From Terrabacter sp. 28 (lineage in GTDB: Bacteria; Actinomycetota; Actinomycetes; Actinomycetales; Dermatophilaceae), in contig JYOE01000008.1 of NCBI GenBank assembly GCA_000955875.1, positions 1-64,000 of the forward strand: DNA of 64,000 nucleotides, read 5' to 3'. The translations under genes were made by a program, and so were the position numbers. The notes below the pieces were generated by a model that was not told the origin of the DNA, ran no database searches, and worked only from the letters and a program-made list of their open reading frames with translations. Shown here in pieces: positions 26,057-34,748 of this stretch. Numbering within the stretch: the stretch's first letter is position 1; the number at the start of each line of letters is the position of its first letter.

Positions 26057-26108
26057 GCCTGCCGTCGCGGGGGCGAGCGCCCGCCCGACCGGGATCGGAC
26101 GCGTCGCC

Positions 26109-26894
26109 TCAGATGTCGATCGTGGTGCCCCCGGAGTGCACGACCCGCGCCACGACGGCGCCGATCGGGCCCGACCGAGGCTCGCCCGAGCCACCCAGCT
26201 CCGGCGCGAAGGTCGCGGCGACGGTCTCGGTGACGAGCGCGGTCCACAGCGGCGCGCGCACGAGCATCGCGTGGTCGGAGCGGGCGACGCGCACGAGAGT
26301 CGCGTCGAGACCCTCCGCCTGCATCTTCTCGATGCGCTCTCGCGACCGGCTGAGGCCGCAGACGACGTCGCGGTCGCCGTGGATGACGACGGTGCGTCGT
26401 CCCACGCCCGGCCAGGGGTCGTCGGGCTCGATCCACGGCGCGAGCGCCAGCACCAGCCGGACGTCCTCCTCGTCGCCGAGGTGCATGGCGACGCGACCGC
26501 CCATCGAGTGGCCGACGAGCGCGATAGGCCGGCCGGGGTAGGTCTCGCGGATCTGCCGCAGCGCCCACCGCGCGTCGACGACGGGCATGCGCTGCTCACC
26601 GTTCCAGCCCCGCACCCGGAAGCGCAGGCGCGCCACCGCGACCGGCCCCGGCACCCTGCGCAGGGCACGCGCGAACGGCACGAGCCGGGCCACGTTGTGC
26701 GACCAGGGGTGGTTGACCTCGAACCCGTCGACCGCGCCCCCGTGCATGACGAGGACGACCACCTCGGCGCGGGCAGGCTGCGCGTCCCACGCGAGGGACG
26801 CGAGCGGCATACGTGAGTCGGCACGGGTCGGCTCGGTCGGCTCGGTCGGCTGCGTCGGCCCGGCGGACCTGGACGCCCGGGACGTGGTGCTCAC
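26109..26894 (-). CDS. Alpha/beta hydrolase
   Basis: The protein of about 261 residues has the alpha/beta-hydrolase triad: nucleophile elbow GHSMGG, Asp in [10 protein letters not shown] and His in RSDHAML. The N-terminal HGGAVDG motif forms the oxyanion strand. The substrate is unknown. I start at the GTG that overlaps the dcd stop, implying translational coupling; this adds a [12 protein letters not shown] leader. A shorter alternative begins at ATG 26810, where the family similarity begins, but neither has a good RBS. Confidence 0.78.
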   Translation of the reverse strand: MSTTSRASRSAGPTQPTEPTEPTRADSRMPLASLAWDAQPARAEVVVLVMHGGAVDGFEVNHPWSHNVARLVPFARALRRVPGPVAVARLRFRVRGWNGEQRMPVVDARWALRQIRETYPGRPIALVGHSMGGRVAMHLGDEEDVRLVLALAPWIEPDDPWPGVGRRTVVIHGDRDVVCGLSRSRERIEKMQAEGLDATLVRVARSDHAMLVRAPLWTALVTETVAATFAPELGGSGEPRSGPIGAVVARVVHSGGTTIDI

Positions 26895-27469
26895 ACCTGC
26901 GTGCGGTGGAAGTTCTTGAACGACCGGCTCGCGGTCGGGCCGCGCTGGCCCTGGTAGTGGGAGCCGTATGTCGCTGAGCCGTAAGGGTTCTCGGACGGCG
27001 AGCTGAGCCTGAAGAAGCAGAGCTGTCCGATCTTCATGCCGGGGTAGAGCATGATCGGCAGCGTCGCGACGTTGGACAGCTCGAGGGTGACGTGGCCGCT
27101 GAACCCGGGGTCGACGAAGCCGGCTGTGGCGTGGGTGAGCAGACCGAGCCGGCCCAGCGAGCTCTTGCCCTCGACGCGGGCCGCGAGGTCGTCGGGCAGC
27201 ATGACCGTCTCGAGCGTCGACCCGAGCACGAACTCGCCGGGGTGCAGGACGAAGCCCTCCTCGTCCGGGCCGACCTCGACGAGGCGGGTGAGGTCGGGCT
27301 GCTCGGCCGCCGGGTCGATGTAGGGGTACTTGTGGTTGTCGAAGAGGCGGAAGAACTTGTCCAGCCGGACGTCGACGCTGGAGGGCTGGACCATCTGCGG
27401 GTCCCAGGGGTCGAGCACGACCCGCTCGGCGGAGATCTCGGCCCGGATGTCCTTGTCGGAGAGCAGCAC
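26891..27469 (-). CDS. dcd: dCTP deaminase, bifunctional (DCD-DUT) type
   Basis: The 192-residue trimeric enzyme converts dCTP to dUMP or dUTP for thymidylate synthesis. The catalytic segment [21 protein letters not shown], the [12 protein letters not shown] loop and the C-terminal nucleotide-covering tail [15 protein letters not shown] are intact. Length and the HATAG context agree with the mycobacterial bifunctional deaminase-dUTPase. The start is GTG (MLLSDKDI), the conserved family N-terminus. It is divergent from the AAA+ gene. Confidence 0.95.
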   Translation of the reverse strand: MLLSDKDIRAEISAERVVLDPWDPQMVQPSSVDVRLDKFFRLFDNHKYPYIDPAAEQPDLTRLVEVGPDEEGFVLHPGEFVLGSTLETVMLPDDLAARVEGKSSLGRLGLLTHATAGFVDPGFSGHVTLELSNVATLPIMLYPGMKIGQLCFFRLSSPSENPYGSATYGSHYQGQRGPTASRSFKNFHRTQV

Positions 27470-27549
27470 GGGTCGAGGCTATAACGCGGTGCCGGAATCG
27501 CTCCCGCACTCCTGCCCTGTGGACCTCGCGCGCCGCCTATCGTCACGTC

Positions 27550-29106
27550 ATGGACCCCTCGAACGCCACCTCGAACGCCACCTCGAAGGCAACAGGGCAC
27601 GACTCCCCCGCGTCGTCGGTCGACCCGCTGCTCGACGACCTCCACCGCGTCGTGCGGGCCGTGCTCGAGCGGGTGCCGGGCGACGGCGGCGGTCCGCGCC
27701 TCGTCGACGTGCTCGCCGACCACCTCGGTGTGGAGCCGCGCGCGCTGGCGGTCGTCGCGCAGCCCGTGCCACCGCACCGGATGGTCGATGCCGACCTCGC
27801 GCTCGGCGAGGTGTCCGACGACGACCCCGACCGCTCGATCGTCGGCATCGCCGGCGACATGCGCCACCACATGTCGCTGGGCGACCTGGTGCAGGGGCTC
27901 CACGGGTCGGGGCTGCCGGTCGGCCAGGTCGACTACGACCGCATGCCCACCGGCCCCGGCAAGGACGACAGCCGCCAGGTGGTCACCTCGGGCATCCGGC
28001 TCTTCCGCTTCGAGGGCACGCCCGTCGCCGTGCGCCAGCAGGGCGCCAACCGGCAGTTCGGGCGCGAGGTGGGCAGCATCGAGGTGATGTGCACCGACCG
28101 TGACCTGGCCGAGGCGCTCATGGCGCGCGTGCAGCAGCTCATGGACGAGCGGAGCGTCCTCCGGGGCCAGGTCGTCACGTTCGGCAGCGACCCCTACGGC
28201 CCCGGCATCAGCGGGGTGACGTTCGTGGAGCGCCCGTCGGTCGACGCCGGGGCGGTCGTGCTCCCCGACGGCCTGCTCGAGCGGGTGTCGCACCACGTCA
28301 TCGGGATGGGCGAGCAGCGCGAGCGGCTCCTCGCCCATGGCCAGCACCTCAAGCGTGGCGCCCTGCTCTACGGACCGCCCGGCACCGGCAAGACGCACAC
28401 CGTGCGTCACCTGCTCTCGTCCACTCCCGGCACCACTGCGGTCCTGCTGAGCGGCGGCTCGCTGCGTTTCGTCCACGACGCCACGAAGGTCGCCCGGGCG
28501 CACCAGCCGGCGATCGTCGTCCTCGAGGACTGCGACCTCGTCGCCGAGGACCGCTCCTTCTCGATGGGAGCCTCACCGCTGCTGTTCGAGGTGCTCGACG
28601 CCTTGGACGGCCTCGACGCCGACGCCGACGTCGCGTTCGTGCTGACGACCAACCGCGTCGAGGACCTCGAGGTCGCGCTGTCGCAGCGGCCCGGTCGCGT
28701 CGACCTCGCGGCGGAGATCCCGCTGCCCGACCTCGAGGGGCGGCTCGAGCTGCTCCGCCTCTACGGCGGCCACCTCTTCGGCGACGAGGCCATGTCGGTC
28801 GCTGCTGCCCGTACCGAGGGCACCACGGCGTCGTTCGCGAAGGAGCTCGTGCGCCGCGCGGTGCTCGCCGCGGCGCTGCGCGACGAGCCACCCGCCGATG
28901 ACCACCTCGGCGGGGCCCTCGACGAGCTGCTGTCGGACTCCCAGCGGCTGACGCGCAGCCTGCTCGGCGTGGGATCCGGCGACGCGGCCGGCGGTCCCGA
29001 TGGTGCGGCGCCGGGCGCGCCCATGGCCGGCCTCCCCCATCGGCCGGGCCGGTCGATCTCGATGTTCGGCTACTCCCCCGACGGGGGCGTCACCCACGCC
29101 GGCTGA
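27550..29106 (+). CDS. AAA+ ATPase, FtsH/Cdc48-like module, unknown role
   Basis: The 518-residue protein carries one AAA+ domain: Walker A GPPGTGKT at about 275-282, Walker B IVVLEDCD at about 322, a sensor Asn in VLTTNRVEDLE, and the arginine-finger region SQRPGRVDLA. An N-terminal domain of about 250 residues of unknown type probably recognises the partner. The extreme N-terminus holds the repeat SNATSNATSKAT, encoded by a small tandem duplication. The C-terminal 50 residues are Gly/Pro-rich. No protease domain is fused. Its client cannot be inferred from the neighbours, which are housekeeping genes. Confidence 0.85.
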   Translation: MDPSNATSNATSKATGHDSPASSVDPLLDDLHRVVRAVLERVPGDGGGPRLVDVLADHLGVEPRALAVVAQPVPPHRMVDADLALGEVSDDDPDRSIVGIAGDMRHHMSLGDLVQGLHGSGLPVGQVDYDRMPTGPGKDDSRQVVTSGIRLFRFEGTPVAVRQQGANRQFGREVGSIEVMCTDRDLAEALMARVQQLMDERSVLRGQVVTFGSDPYGPGISGVTFVERPSVDAGAVVLPDGLLERVSHHVIGMGEQRERLLAHGQHLKRGALLYGPPGTGKTHTVRHLLSSTPGTTAVLLSGGSLRFVHDATKVARAHQPAIVVLEDCDLVAEDRSFSMGASPLLFEVLDALDGLDADADVAFVLTTNRVEDLEVALSQRPGRVDLAAEIPLPDLEGRLELLRLYGGHLFGDEAMSVAAARTEGTTASFAKELVRRAVLAAALRDEPPADDHLGGALDELLSDSQRLTRSLLGVGSGDAAGGPDGAAPGAPMAGLPHRPGRSISMFGYSPDGGVTHAG

Positions 29107-29157
29107 AGGTGCCTGCCCGATCGGGCGGCATACGCCCCCGGGAAGCAGCGGTGTGAC

Positions 29158-30027
29158 TCAGCCCGCGAAGGCGCGCACCGGCCGGCCGGGCACGGACACC
29201 CGCACCCTGAAGAGGGCACCGGCCTGCGGCTCGGGGTCATCGAGGTTCTCGCGCGACGTCGTGACGTAGAGGTCACGGAGGTCGTCCCCGCCGAAGGTGC
29301 ACGCCGTCGTGAGCCGCACCGGCAGCGCGACCTCCGCGAGCACGTCGCCCGTCGGCGAGAAGCAACGCACGCGCCCCGCGCCGTTGAGAGCGACCCAGAC
29401 GTTGCCCGCGCTGTCGACGGTGAGCCCGTCGGGATGGCCGGCGTCGTGGGTGACGAAGGGCCGGCGGTTCACCAGCTCGCCGTCGACGACGTCGAAGACG
29501 TCGGTGCGCCCGGTCGGGGTGTCGTCGTAGTAGGCGAGGGTGCCGTCGGGTGACAGGTCGATGCCGTTCGAGATCGTCGCGTCGGGGACCACGGTTTCCA
29601 CGGACCCGTCGGCGTCGACGCGGTAGAGGGTCGCGCTGCCGGGCACGCGGTCATAGCCCATGGTGCCCGCCCACAGTCGGCCCTCGGCGTCCACGCCGCC
29701 CTCGTTCATCCGGATGGACGGGTCGTCCCAGAGGTCGAACCACGGCTCCGGTATGCCGTCTGGCTCGCCGGCCAGCGCCAGCCCACGCTCGGTCGCGACG
29801 ACCCAGCCACCCCGCGTACGGGGGCGCAGGAACGCGGCCACCGCGCCGACGTGCAGGCGCTCGACGGAGCCGTCGGCGCGGAGGGTGAGGACGTCGCCGG
29901 CCAGCAGGTCCACCCAGCGCAACCCTCCCCAGGACGGCGACCAGACCGGGCCCTCGCCGTGGTAGCAGAGCGCGTCGGTGACCTGCTCGACACCGCTCAG
30001 CGCGACGGGCGCGCCACCCGCGGACAT
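29158..30027 (-). CDS. SMP-30/gluconolactonase/LRE-family hydrolase
   Basis: The 289-residue protein is a six-bladed propeller of the SMP-30 family of metal-dependent lactonases. It shows the metal-ligand Glu in HGEGPVW, the N in RMNEGGVDAEGRLWAGTM, the ISNGIDLSPDG segment, and the closing GHPDGLTVDSAGNVWVA. These enzymes open sugar lactones. The ATG overlaps the stop of the upstream gene (TGATG), so it is co-translated with the unknown protein encoded at 30027-30458. Confidence 0.85.
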   Translation of the reverse strand: MSAGGAPVALSGVEQVTDALCYHGEGPVWSPSWGGLRWVDLLAGDVLTLRADGSVERLHVGAVAAFLRPRTRGGWVVATERGLALAGEPDGIPEPWFDLWDDPSIRMNEGGVDAEGRLWAGTMGYDRVPGSATLYRVDADGSVETVVPDATISNGIDLSPDGTLAYYDDTPTGRTDVFDVVDGELVNRRPFVTHDAGHPDGLTVDSAGNVWVALNGAGRVRCFSPTGDVLAEVALPVRLTTACTFGGDDLRDLYVTTSRENLDDPEPQAGALFRVRVSVPGRPVRAFAG

Positions 30028-30458
30028 CAGTCCCACCACACCCCGACGTAGTGGTGTCCCTGCGGCACCGTCGGCGCGTCGACGAGCCAGTCGGCACCGG
30101 CAGCCGGGCCGCCGCTCGCCTCGGTGTCGGCGTCGATCGTCATCGCGTCGACCTCCTCGGGCTGGAGCGTCGTGATGACGGCCACCCCACTGGCGTAAGG
30201 CCATTCATCGTCCGGGAAGTCCTGGAACTCGAGCACGTCTAGCTCGACGCGGACGTCGTGCACGTCGGGATGCGAGCGCAGGTCGAAGAGGACCCGTCGC
30301 ACCGTCTCGAGCGGCACGTCCTCGGGGCGGTTGGGGGCGATGCACCACTCGCAGTCGTTGCCCTCGAAGAACTGCTCGAGGGTCACGGCCACCTGGGCCG
30401 TGGCACCGCCCCGTCCGCGGACGTGCTCGACGAAGGCGGACTGCTTGGTCAGATCCAT
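30027..30458 (-). CDS. Conserved protein of unknown function
   Basis: The 143-residue acidic protein contains a Cys pair (GNDCEWCIAPN) and an alternating alpha/beta pattern without signal or membrane segments. The start MDLTKQSAFVEHV is taken as the first in-frame ATG outside the promoter region of the tRNA; the longer upstream frame overlaps the tRNA promoter. It overlaps the SMP-30 gene by one base and so probably shares its regulation. I do not recognise the family. Confidence 0.7.
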   Translation of the reverse strand: MDLTKQSAFVEHVRGRGGATAQVAVTLEQFFEGNDCEWCIAPNRPEDVPLETVRRVLFDLRSHPDVHDVRVELDVLEFQDFPDDEWPYASGVAVITTLQPEEVDAMTIDADTEASGGPAAGADWLVDAPTVPQGHHYVGVWWD

Positions 30459-30565
30459 GACGGTCGTGGCCCCTGGGGTCGCGGTCGGTGCACTGTCACG
30501 GCGTCGGCTACACTGACGCCGCGTGCCGCTCGCGAGCCCTCTGCGGGCATCAGCCGGCGGCCCGT

Positions 30566-30639
30566 GCGAGCGTAGCTCAATGGTAGAGCGCCAGCTTCCC
30601 AAGCTGGATACGCGGGTTCGATTCCCGTCGCTCGCTCCA
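30566..30639 (+). tRNA. tRNA-Gly(CCC)
   Basis: The 74-nt gene has a GCGAGCG/CGCTCGC acceptor stem, a canonical D loop (AATGGTA), anticodon loop TTCCCAA (anticodon CCC), a canonical T loop (TTCGATT), discriminator T and encoded CCA. It provides the reference against which the odd tRNA-Gly at 37251 can be judged. Confidence 0.95.
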
Positions 30640-30645
30640 CACGAG

Positions 30646-30681
30646 AGCCGCAGGTCAGGACACCTCTCCCGACCTGCGGCT
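30646..30681 (+). terminator. Terminator after tRNA-Gly(CCC)
   Basis: AGCCGCAGGTC (30646-30656) pairs with GACCTGCGGCT (30671-30681). The same arms recur at 33283 and 33309 in another terminator. Confidence 0.75.
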
Positions 30682-30769
30682 TCGTCGTCGGGGCACTAAC
30701 TCGGGGGTCGAGTGCCACGGACACCCGACCAGCGCCCAGACTTCCGCGCGCGGGCCCGGGTTGCGACCC

Positions 30770-31426
30770 CTAGTCGGCTCTCACGCGCCTGGTGTCGTGA
30801 GCCCACATCGCGATCTCGACGCGGTTGCGGGCACCGAGCTTGGACATCAACGATGCGACGTGCGTCTTGACCGTGCTCAGGCCGACGAAGAGCTCGGTGG
30901 CGATCTCGGCGTTGGTCCGTCCCCGTGCAACCAGCGCGAGCACCTCCTCCTCGCGACCGGTGAGCGGGTCGCTGGGCTGGACCGGCACCACCGGCGACTG
31001 CTCGGCAAAGGTCGCCAGCAGGCGACGGGTGACGTTGGGGGCGATCAGCGCCTGGCCGTCGGCCGCCGCGTGGATGGCCTGCACGAGGAGCTCCGGGCCG
31101 GCGTCCTTGAGCAGGAAGCCGCGAGCGCCGGCGCGCAGGGCTCCGAGGACGTACTCGTCGAGATCGAAGGTGGTGATCACGACGACCGCGATGGGGTCCG
31201 TCACGCCAGGACCGGCGAGGCGCCGCGTCACCTCGACGCCGTCGAGCCCGGGCATCCGGATGTCGACGAGCAGGACGTCGGGACGCAGCCGGGTCGCCAG
31301 GTCGAGCGCTGCATGCCCGTCTGCTGCCTCCCCCACCACCTCGAGATCGGCTTGTGCGCCGAGGATCATCACGAGCCCGGTCCGCACCAGGTCCTGGTCG
31401 TCGGCCACGACGACACGGATGCTCAT
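30770..31426 (-). CDS. NarL/LuxR-family response regulator
   Basis: The 218-residue protein has a receiver domain with phospho-acceptor Asp55 (VLLVDIRMPG), acidic pair D9-D10 and switch Thr and Lys (VVITT and LLKDAG). A LuxR-type HTH follows (LTGREEEVLALVARGRTNAEIATELFVGLSTVKTHVASLMSKL). Its start overlaps the stop of the histidine kinase gene (ATGA), so the two form one two-component system. Its likely target is the divergent membrane-protein gene beyond the kinase. Confidence 0.93.
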   Translation of the reverse strand: MSIRVVVADDQDLVRTGLVMILGAQADLEVVGEAADGHAALDLATRLRPDVLLVDIRMPGLDGVEVTRRLAGPGVTDPIAVVVITTFDLDEYVLGALRAGARGFLLKDAGPELLVQAIHAAADGQALIAPNVTRRLLATFAEQSPVVPVQPSDPLTGREEEVLALVARGRTNAEIATELFVGLSTVKTHVASLMSKLGARNRVEIAMWAHDTRRVRAD

Positions 31427-32562
31427 TCCAGCGCCTTCACCGGCAGCACGGCCTCGACCACCCAGCCACCCTCGGGACCGGGCCCCGCTGAGAGCGATCC
31501 GCCCAGCAGCTGCGCGCGTTCGGCCATGCCCAGCAGGCCGAACCCGGGCTCCGGGGTCGACCCCGGCCCGGTCTGTCCGTCGTCGCTGACACGCAGCCTG
31601 ATGACTGCGCCCTCCCGGCGTACCTCGATCCCGACGCGGGTCGCGCCCCTGGCGTGCCGTACGGCGTTGGTGAGCGACTCCTGCGCGAGGCGGTACAGCG
31701 CTGCGTCAACGGGTCGTGCCAGCGGGGTCAACGGACGGTCCAGCGAGACCTCGACGATGGGCGTCGCGTCGGCGCGCGCCAGCGCAGTCAGGTCCGCGAC
31801 CCCCCGCTGCGGTGAGTAGTCGACGACGTCCTCGTCACGTAGCACCCGCACCATGGATCTCATCTCGGCCAGGGTTCGCGAGGCTTCGGACTCGATCGCG
31901 GCCAGGACCTCGACGGCCCTCTCGGGCTGGAAGCCCGCGACCACGCCACCGGCCTGCGCCTGCACCGCGATTGCCGAGACGTGGTGGGCCACGGTGTCGT
32001 GCAGCTCGCGCGCCAGTGCCACCCGCTCCTGATTACGGATCTCGCGCTGCTGGCGATGCCAGAGGTCGGCCCGGTAACGGAACACCGCCGCGAGGGCGAC
32101 GCACAACAGCAGGAGGACGCTGCCGCCGAAGACGTCCGCCCAGGCTGCGGAGGCGGCGTACATCGCCAACGCGACGACCACCGCCACGAACGCCGTTCCC
32201 AGGACCATCTCCCGTCCCGAGCCCCACCGCACCAGGGAGTAGAGCAGGAGCAGGACCGCCATCATGGAGTAGAGGCCGAGGTCCCCGGCGTGCGCAACCA
32301 GCTGGAGCACCGACAACAGCCCGGCGACGCCCCACCCCACCACCGCAGCCGTCAGGGGCCGCGCCCGCCGCCAGAGCAGGGCAGGCACCAGCGCCAGGGC
32401 GAGCACCGTCACGAGCGGTCGCCACGCCAGGCCCGGCCGAACGATGCCCTCGGCCACGGCTGCGGCCGCGAACGCACCCACCAGCAGCCGATCGAGGCGA
32501 CTGATGGGTGGGGCGTCAGCAGGCCGCGGCTCGTGCCAGATGGGGCGCCGGACAGTGACCAC
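31423..32562 (-). CDS. Sensor histidine kinase, HisKA_3 type
   Basis: The 379-residue kinase has five to six N-terminal membrane helices with very short loops, then a HisKA_3 dimerisation domain with the phospho-His in ALARELHDTVAHHVSAIA, and a HATPase_c domain (NAVRHARGA, VSDDGQTGPG, FGLLGMAERAQLLGG). Such intramembrane-sensing kinases often respond to envelope stress. The start is GTG. It is upstream of its regulator and divergent from the membrane gene at 32725. Confidence 0.92.
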   Translation of the reverse strand: MVTVRRPIWHEPRPADAPPISRLDRLLVGAFAAAAVAEGIVRPGLAWRPLVTVLALALVPALLWRRARPLTAAVVGWGVAGLLSVLQLVAHAGDLGLYSMMAVLLLLYSLVRWGSGREMVLGTAFVAVVVALAMYAASAAWADVFGGSVLLLLCVALAAVFRYRADLWHRQQREIRNQERVALARELHDTVAHHVSAIAVQAQAGGVVAGFQPERAVEVLAAIESEASRTLAEMRSMVRVLRDEDVVDYSPQRGVADLTALARADATPIVEVSLDRPLTPLARPVDAALYRLAQESLTNAVRHARGATRVGIEVRREGAVIRLRVSDDGQTGPGSTPEPGFGLLGMAERAQLLGGSLSAGPGPEGGWVVEAVLPVKALE

Positions 32563-32724
32563 GGCTCCAGCCTAGGGATCCGAGTGGTTCGGCGGACCGG
32601 CCGAAAGAACGAGACAAGGACCGTGCCATCGGCCGGCCAGCCACAGCCTTCGGTCCGATGTGTCCGCCGCCGGACTCAGCGATCGTGGACCCATCCCATC
32701 CCCACCACGACCACGGAGCCCACG

Positions 32725-33207
32725 ATGAGAACACGTCAACCCACCACCGCGACGCTGGAAGACCAGCGGATCCCGGTGAGAGCCAAGCTCGCCGCAACGT
32801 GGACGAGCTTCATGTTCCTGTACGCCTATGTGGACATCCTCAACTTCTTCACTCCTGGCGTCGTCGAAGACATCCTCGGCGGCAAGGTCTTCGAGTTCGA
32901 GCTGTCGCAGACCTTCTCGACCACGTCGCTGGCCCTGGTGAGCGTCCCGATCCTGATGGTCGTGCTGTCGATGACGCTGCCCGCCCGGGCGAGCCGCATC
33001 ACGAACCTCACCGTGGCCTCGCTCTACGTGCCCGTCACGGCCTTCAACGGGCTGGGCGAGACCTGGGTGTACTTCTACGGCCTCGGGATCGCTCTGGAGC
33101 TGGTCCTCCTCGCCCTCATCGTCCGGTACGCCTGGACGTGGCCCCGCACCGCACCATCGGCGACCACGCCGACCGGTCCTGGCCGGGAAGCTGTGCGCTC
33201 CCGGTAA
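32725..33207 (+). CDS. Small four-helix membrane protein (DUF6326-like)
   Basis: The 160-residue protein has four predicted membrane helices (around 22-42, 68-90, 95-115 and 120-140). The pattern KLAATWTSFMFLYAYVDILNFF resembles a family that I recall as DUF6326; its function is unknown. It is divergent from the histidine kinase across 162 bases, an arrangement often seen when the two-component system controls the membrane protein. A strong terminator follows. Confidence 0.75.
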   Translation: MRTRQPTTATLEDQRIPVRAKLAATWTSFMFLYAYVDILNFFTPGVVEDILGGKVFEFELSQTFSTTSLALVSVPILMVVLSMTLPARASRITNLTVASLYVPVTAFNGLGETWVYFYGLGIALELVLLALIVRYAWTWPRTAPSATTPTGPGREAVRSR

Positions 33208-33280
33208 CCCGTGAGCTTGCCCGTCTGCCGTTCCGCCGTATGCGGTCACCTCGGGGGCGCAGGCCGCGGCACTCCACGTC

Positions 33281-33319
33281 GGAGCCGCAGGTCAGGCCGC
33301 TCACCTGACCTGCGGCTCC
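33281..33319 (+). terminator. Terminator after the membrane protein gene
   Basis: Sixteen-base arms (33281-33296 with 33304-33319) pair perfectly and are followed by a T-rich tract. The arms include the same 14-base sequence as the terminator of tRNA-Gly(CCC). Nothing else is visible in 33208-33389. Confidence 0.85.
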
Positions 33320-33389
33320 TTTCCTTCCGGCCCTTGCGTCCGTCGCGGCCCGGTTCGTCGTCACGGTCGGCCCCGGGGAGGGTGACCGC

Positions 33390-33623
33390 ATGGAGGACGA
33401 CGGCGTGGCGACCGGTGGCTCCGAGCGGGTCGTGAGGGGGGTTGACCCGCCGGCGTCCCGCAAGGCCGCCACCACCTGGGCGCGGGCACGGGCCCGGCGC
33501 GACGGTGGACCGGACGACCTCTCGGCGGACGACACGCTGTCGGGCGTCGAACGCCGCTTCGTCCGGCGCCTCGACCGAGCCACCGGTCGAGGCGCCCCGG
33601 CGGGGAGGCCTGGGCCTGACTAG
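33390..33623 (+). CDS. Putative small basic protein, uncertain
   Basis: The frame encodes 77 residues, beginning MEDDGVATGG and rich in Arg, Asp and Ala. An RBS (GGGAGGG) stands 7 bases before the ATG, and the frame shows the expected third-position GC bias. It overlaps the stop of the NlpC/P60 gene on the other strand by four bases. The sequence is of low complexity and matches no family I know. It could be a small DNA-binding or disordered protein, or a chance frame. Confidence 0.42.
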   Translation: MEDDGVATGGSERVVRGVDPPASRKAATTWARARARRDGGPDDLSADDTLSGVERRFVRRLDRATGRGAPAGRPGPD

Positions 33624-34201
33624 CGGACCCGGCCGGCCACCCACGCGGACGTCCAGAGCTTCGAGAGCTGCACGCGCTGGCCCGGTCGCGGCGAGTGCCA
33701 GACCTTGCCGCTACCGGCGTAGACGCCGACGTGGTAGGCCCGTCCGCCGCGCATGAAGAAGACGAGGTCACCGGCCAGGATGTTGGACTTCGCCACCCGC
33801 ACGGTCTTCAGGCGCTGCGCGTTCGCGGTGCGGGGCAGCGCGACGTGGAGCTTGGTCCGGTAGACGTAGTAGATGAGGCCGGAGCAGTCGAACGCGTACG
33901 GCCCCGCTGCGCCCCAGCGGTAGGGCTTGCCGCGCTGGGCGGCGGCGATGCGCAGGGCCTGCAGGCGGCGCGGCACCGTCGCGATGGGGGCGGTGGCCAC
34001 GTCGACCGCCTTGTTCGTCGCGGCCTTGGCGCTCGGGGCGGGGGCGGCTGCGGGCGGCGCCGTCGTGGAGACCGGCGGTGCGCCGCCGGTCCCGAGGACG
34101 AGGGCGGCGCCGAGGAGCGGGGTGATGGCGAGGGACTGGAGCGGCAGTCGACGTGCGGGGCGCCGGTGGCGCCCGGGGCGTGCAGGACTCGTAGCGGGCA
34201 T
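33620..34201 (-). CDS. Secreted NlpC/P60 cell-wall hydrolase
   Basis: The 193-residue protein has an Arg-rich N-terminus and a hydrophobic export segment (LAITPLLGAALVLGTGG). A short Ala/Pro linker precedes an NlpC/P60 domain with catalytic Cys (FDCSGLIYYVY) and His (AYHVGVYAG). It would cleave stem peptides in peptidoglycan as a D,L-endopeptidase. GGAAGG lies 8 bases before the ATG. A c-di-AMP riboswitch precedes it, as seen for Rpf and NlpC hydrolases in many actinobacteria, tying wall lysis to that second messenger. Confidence 0.9.
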   Translation of the reverse strand: MPATSPARPGRHRRPARRLPLQSLAITPLLGAALVLGTGGAPPVSTTAPPAAAPAPSAKAATNKAVDVATAPIATVPRRLQALRIAAAQRGKPYRWGAAGPYAFDCSGLIYYVYRTKLHVALPRTANAQRLKTVRVAKSNILAGDLVFFMRGGRAYHVGVYAGSGKVWHSPRPGQRVQLSKLWTSAWVAGRVR

Positions 34202-34207
34202 GGTCGG

Positions 34208-34345
34208 TCTTCCTTCCCACGCCTTCGAGGTGAGCTGTCGGGTTCGGGCAGAAGTGGCCCGGCCGCGTGTCGCGGCTTCACCCCAAGGACCGGTCCTAGC
34301 CGGCCCAGAAAGTGGGTCCCCCGCTCCTGTCCGTGTGATGTGCTG
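34208..34345 (-). promoter_or_regulatory. c-di-AMP riboswitch (ydaO/yuaA class)
   Basis: Read on the minus strand, this leader contains the hallmark conserved blocks of the class in order: GGGGGACCCA, then CCTTGGGGTGAA, then CCGAACCCGACAGCTCACCT, ending just before the RBS of the NlpC/P60 gene. The riboswitch class is established upstream of cell-wall hydrolases in actinobacteria, where c-di-AMP usually turns expression off. Exact boundaries are approximate. Confidence 0.85.
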
Positions 34346-34748
34346 CTGCCCCAGCCGGCGGACAGGACTCGGCGTACCGGCGGGCCGGCCGGGGAGGACC
34401 CCGGCCGATGAACTGCATCGACGGTCGCAGACGATCGTTGAACCGTGTAGGTCACGGCTCGATATCGGCAGATGTTGCCGAGACAAAACACCCTGAAGCC
34501 GGGCTTTGGGGCGTCGACGCACGAAACCTCTGAAAACGAGTGGACGGTCGGAGGGGGCCTGGCACACCATGGACGCTGCTCCGTCCTCGGAGCCGTCGGT
34601 CGAGTCGTCGTCGGACGTCAGGAGTCAGCGGGAGCGCCCGCGGAGAGGTGGGTGGCCGGCATGGACTGCTCAGCGGTCACTGTCCCGCGCCACCTCCCCC
34701 ACCCCGGCTGACCGGGCCATCCGGTCCTGCCCGACCGACAGGAACACC
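34346..34748. other. Intergenic region with no gene seen
   Basis: This stretch holds the upstream part of the riboswitch transcript (minus strand) and the promoter region of the FBP gene (plus strand). The plus frame leading into the FBP gene is open back to 34506, but it has low complexity and no family similarity. I see no RNA gene here. Confidence 0.5.

Noticed and set aside
23800..26060. Assignment of the lyase as histidine ammonia-lyase (hutH)
   Set aside because: The MIO tripeptide is Gly-Thr-Gly and no hut genes are adjacent; naming it hutH would mislead.
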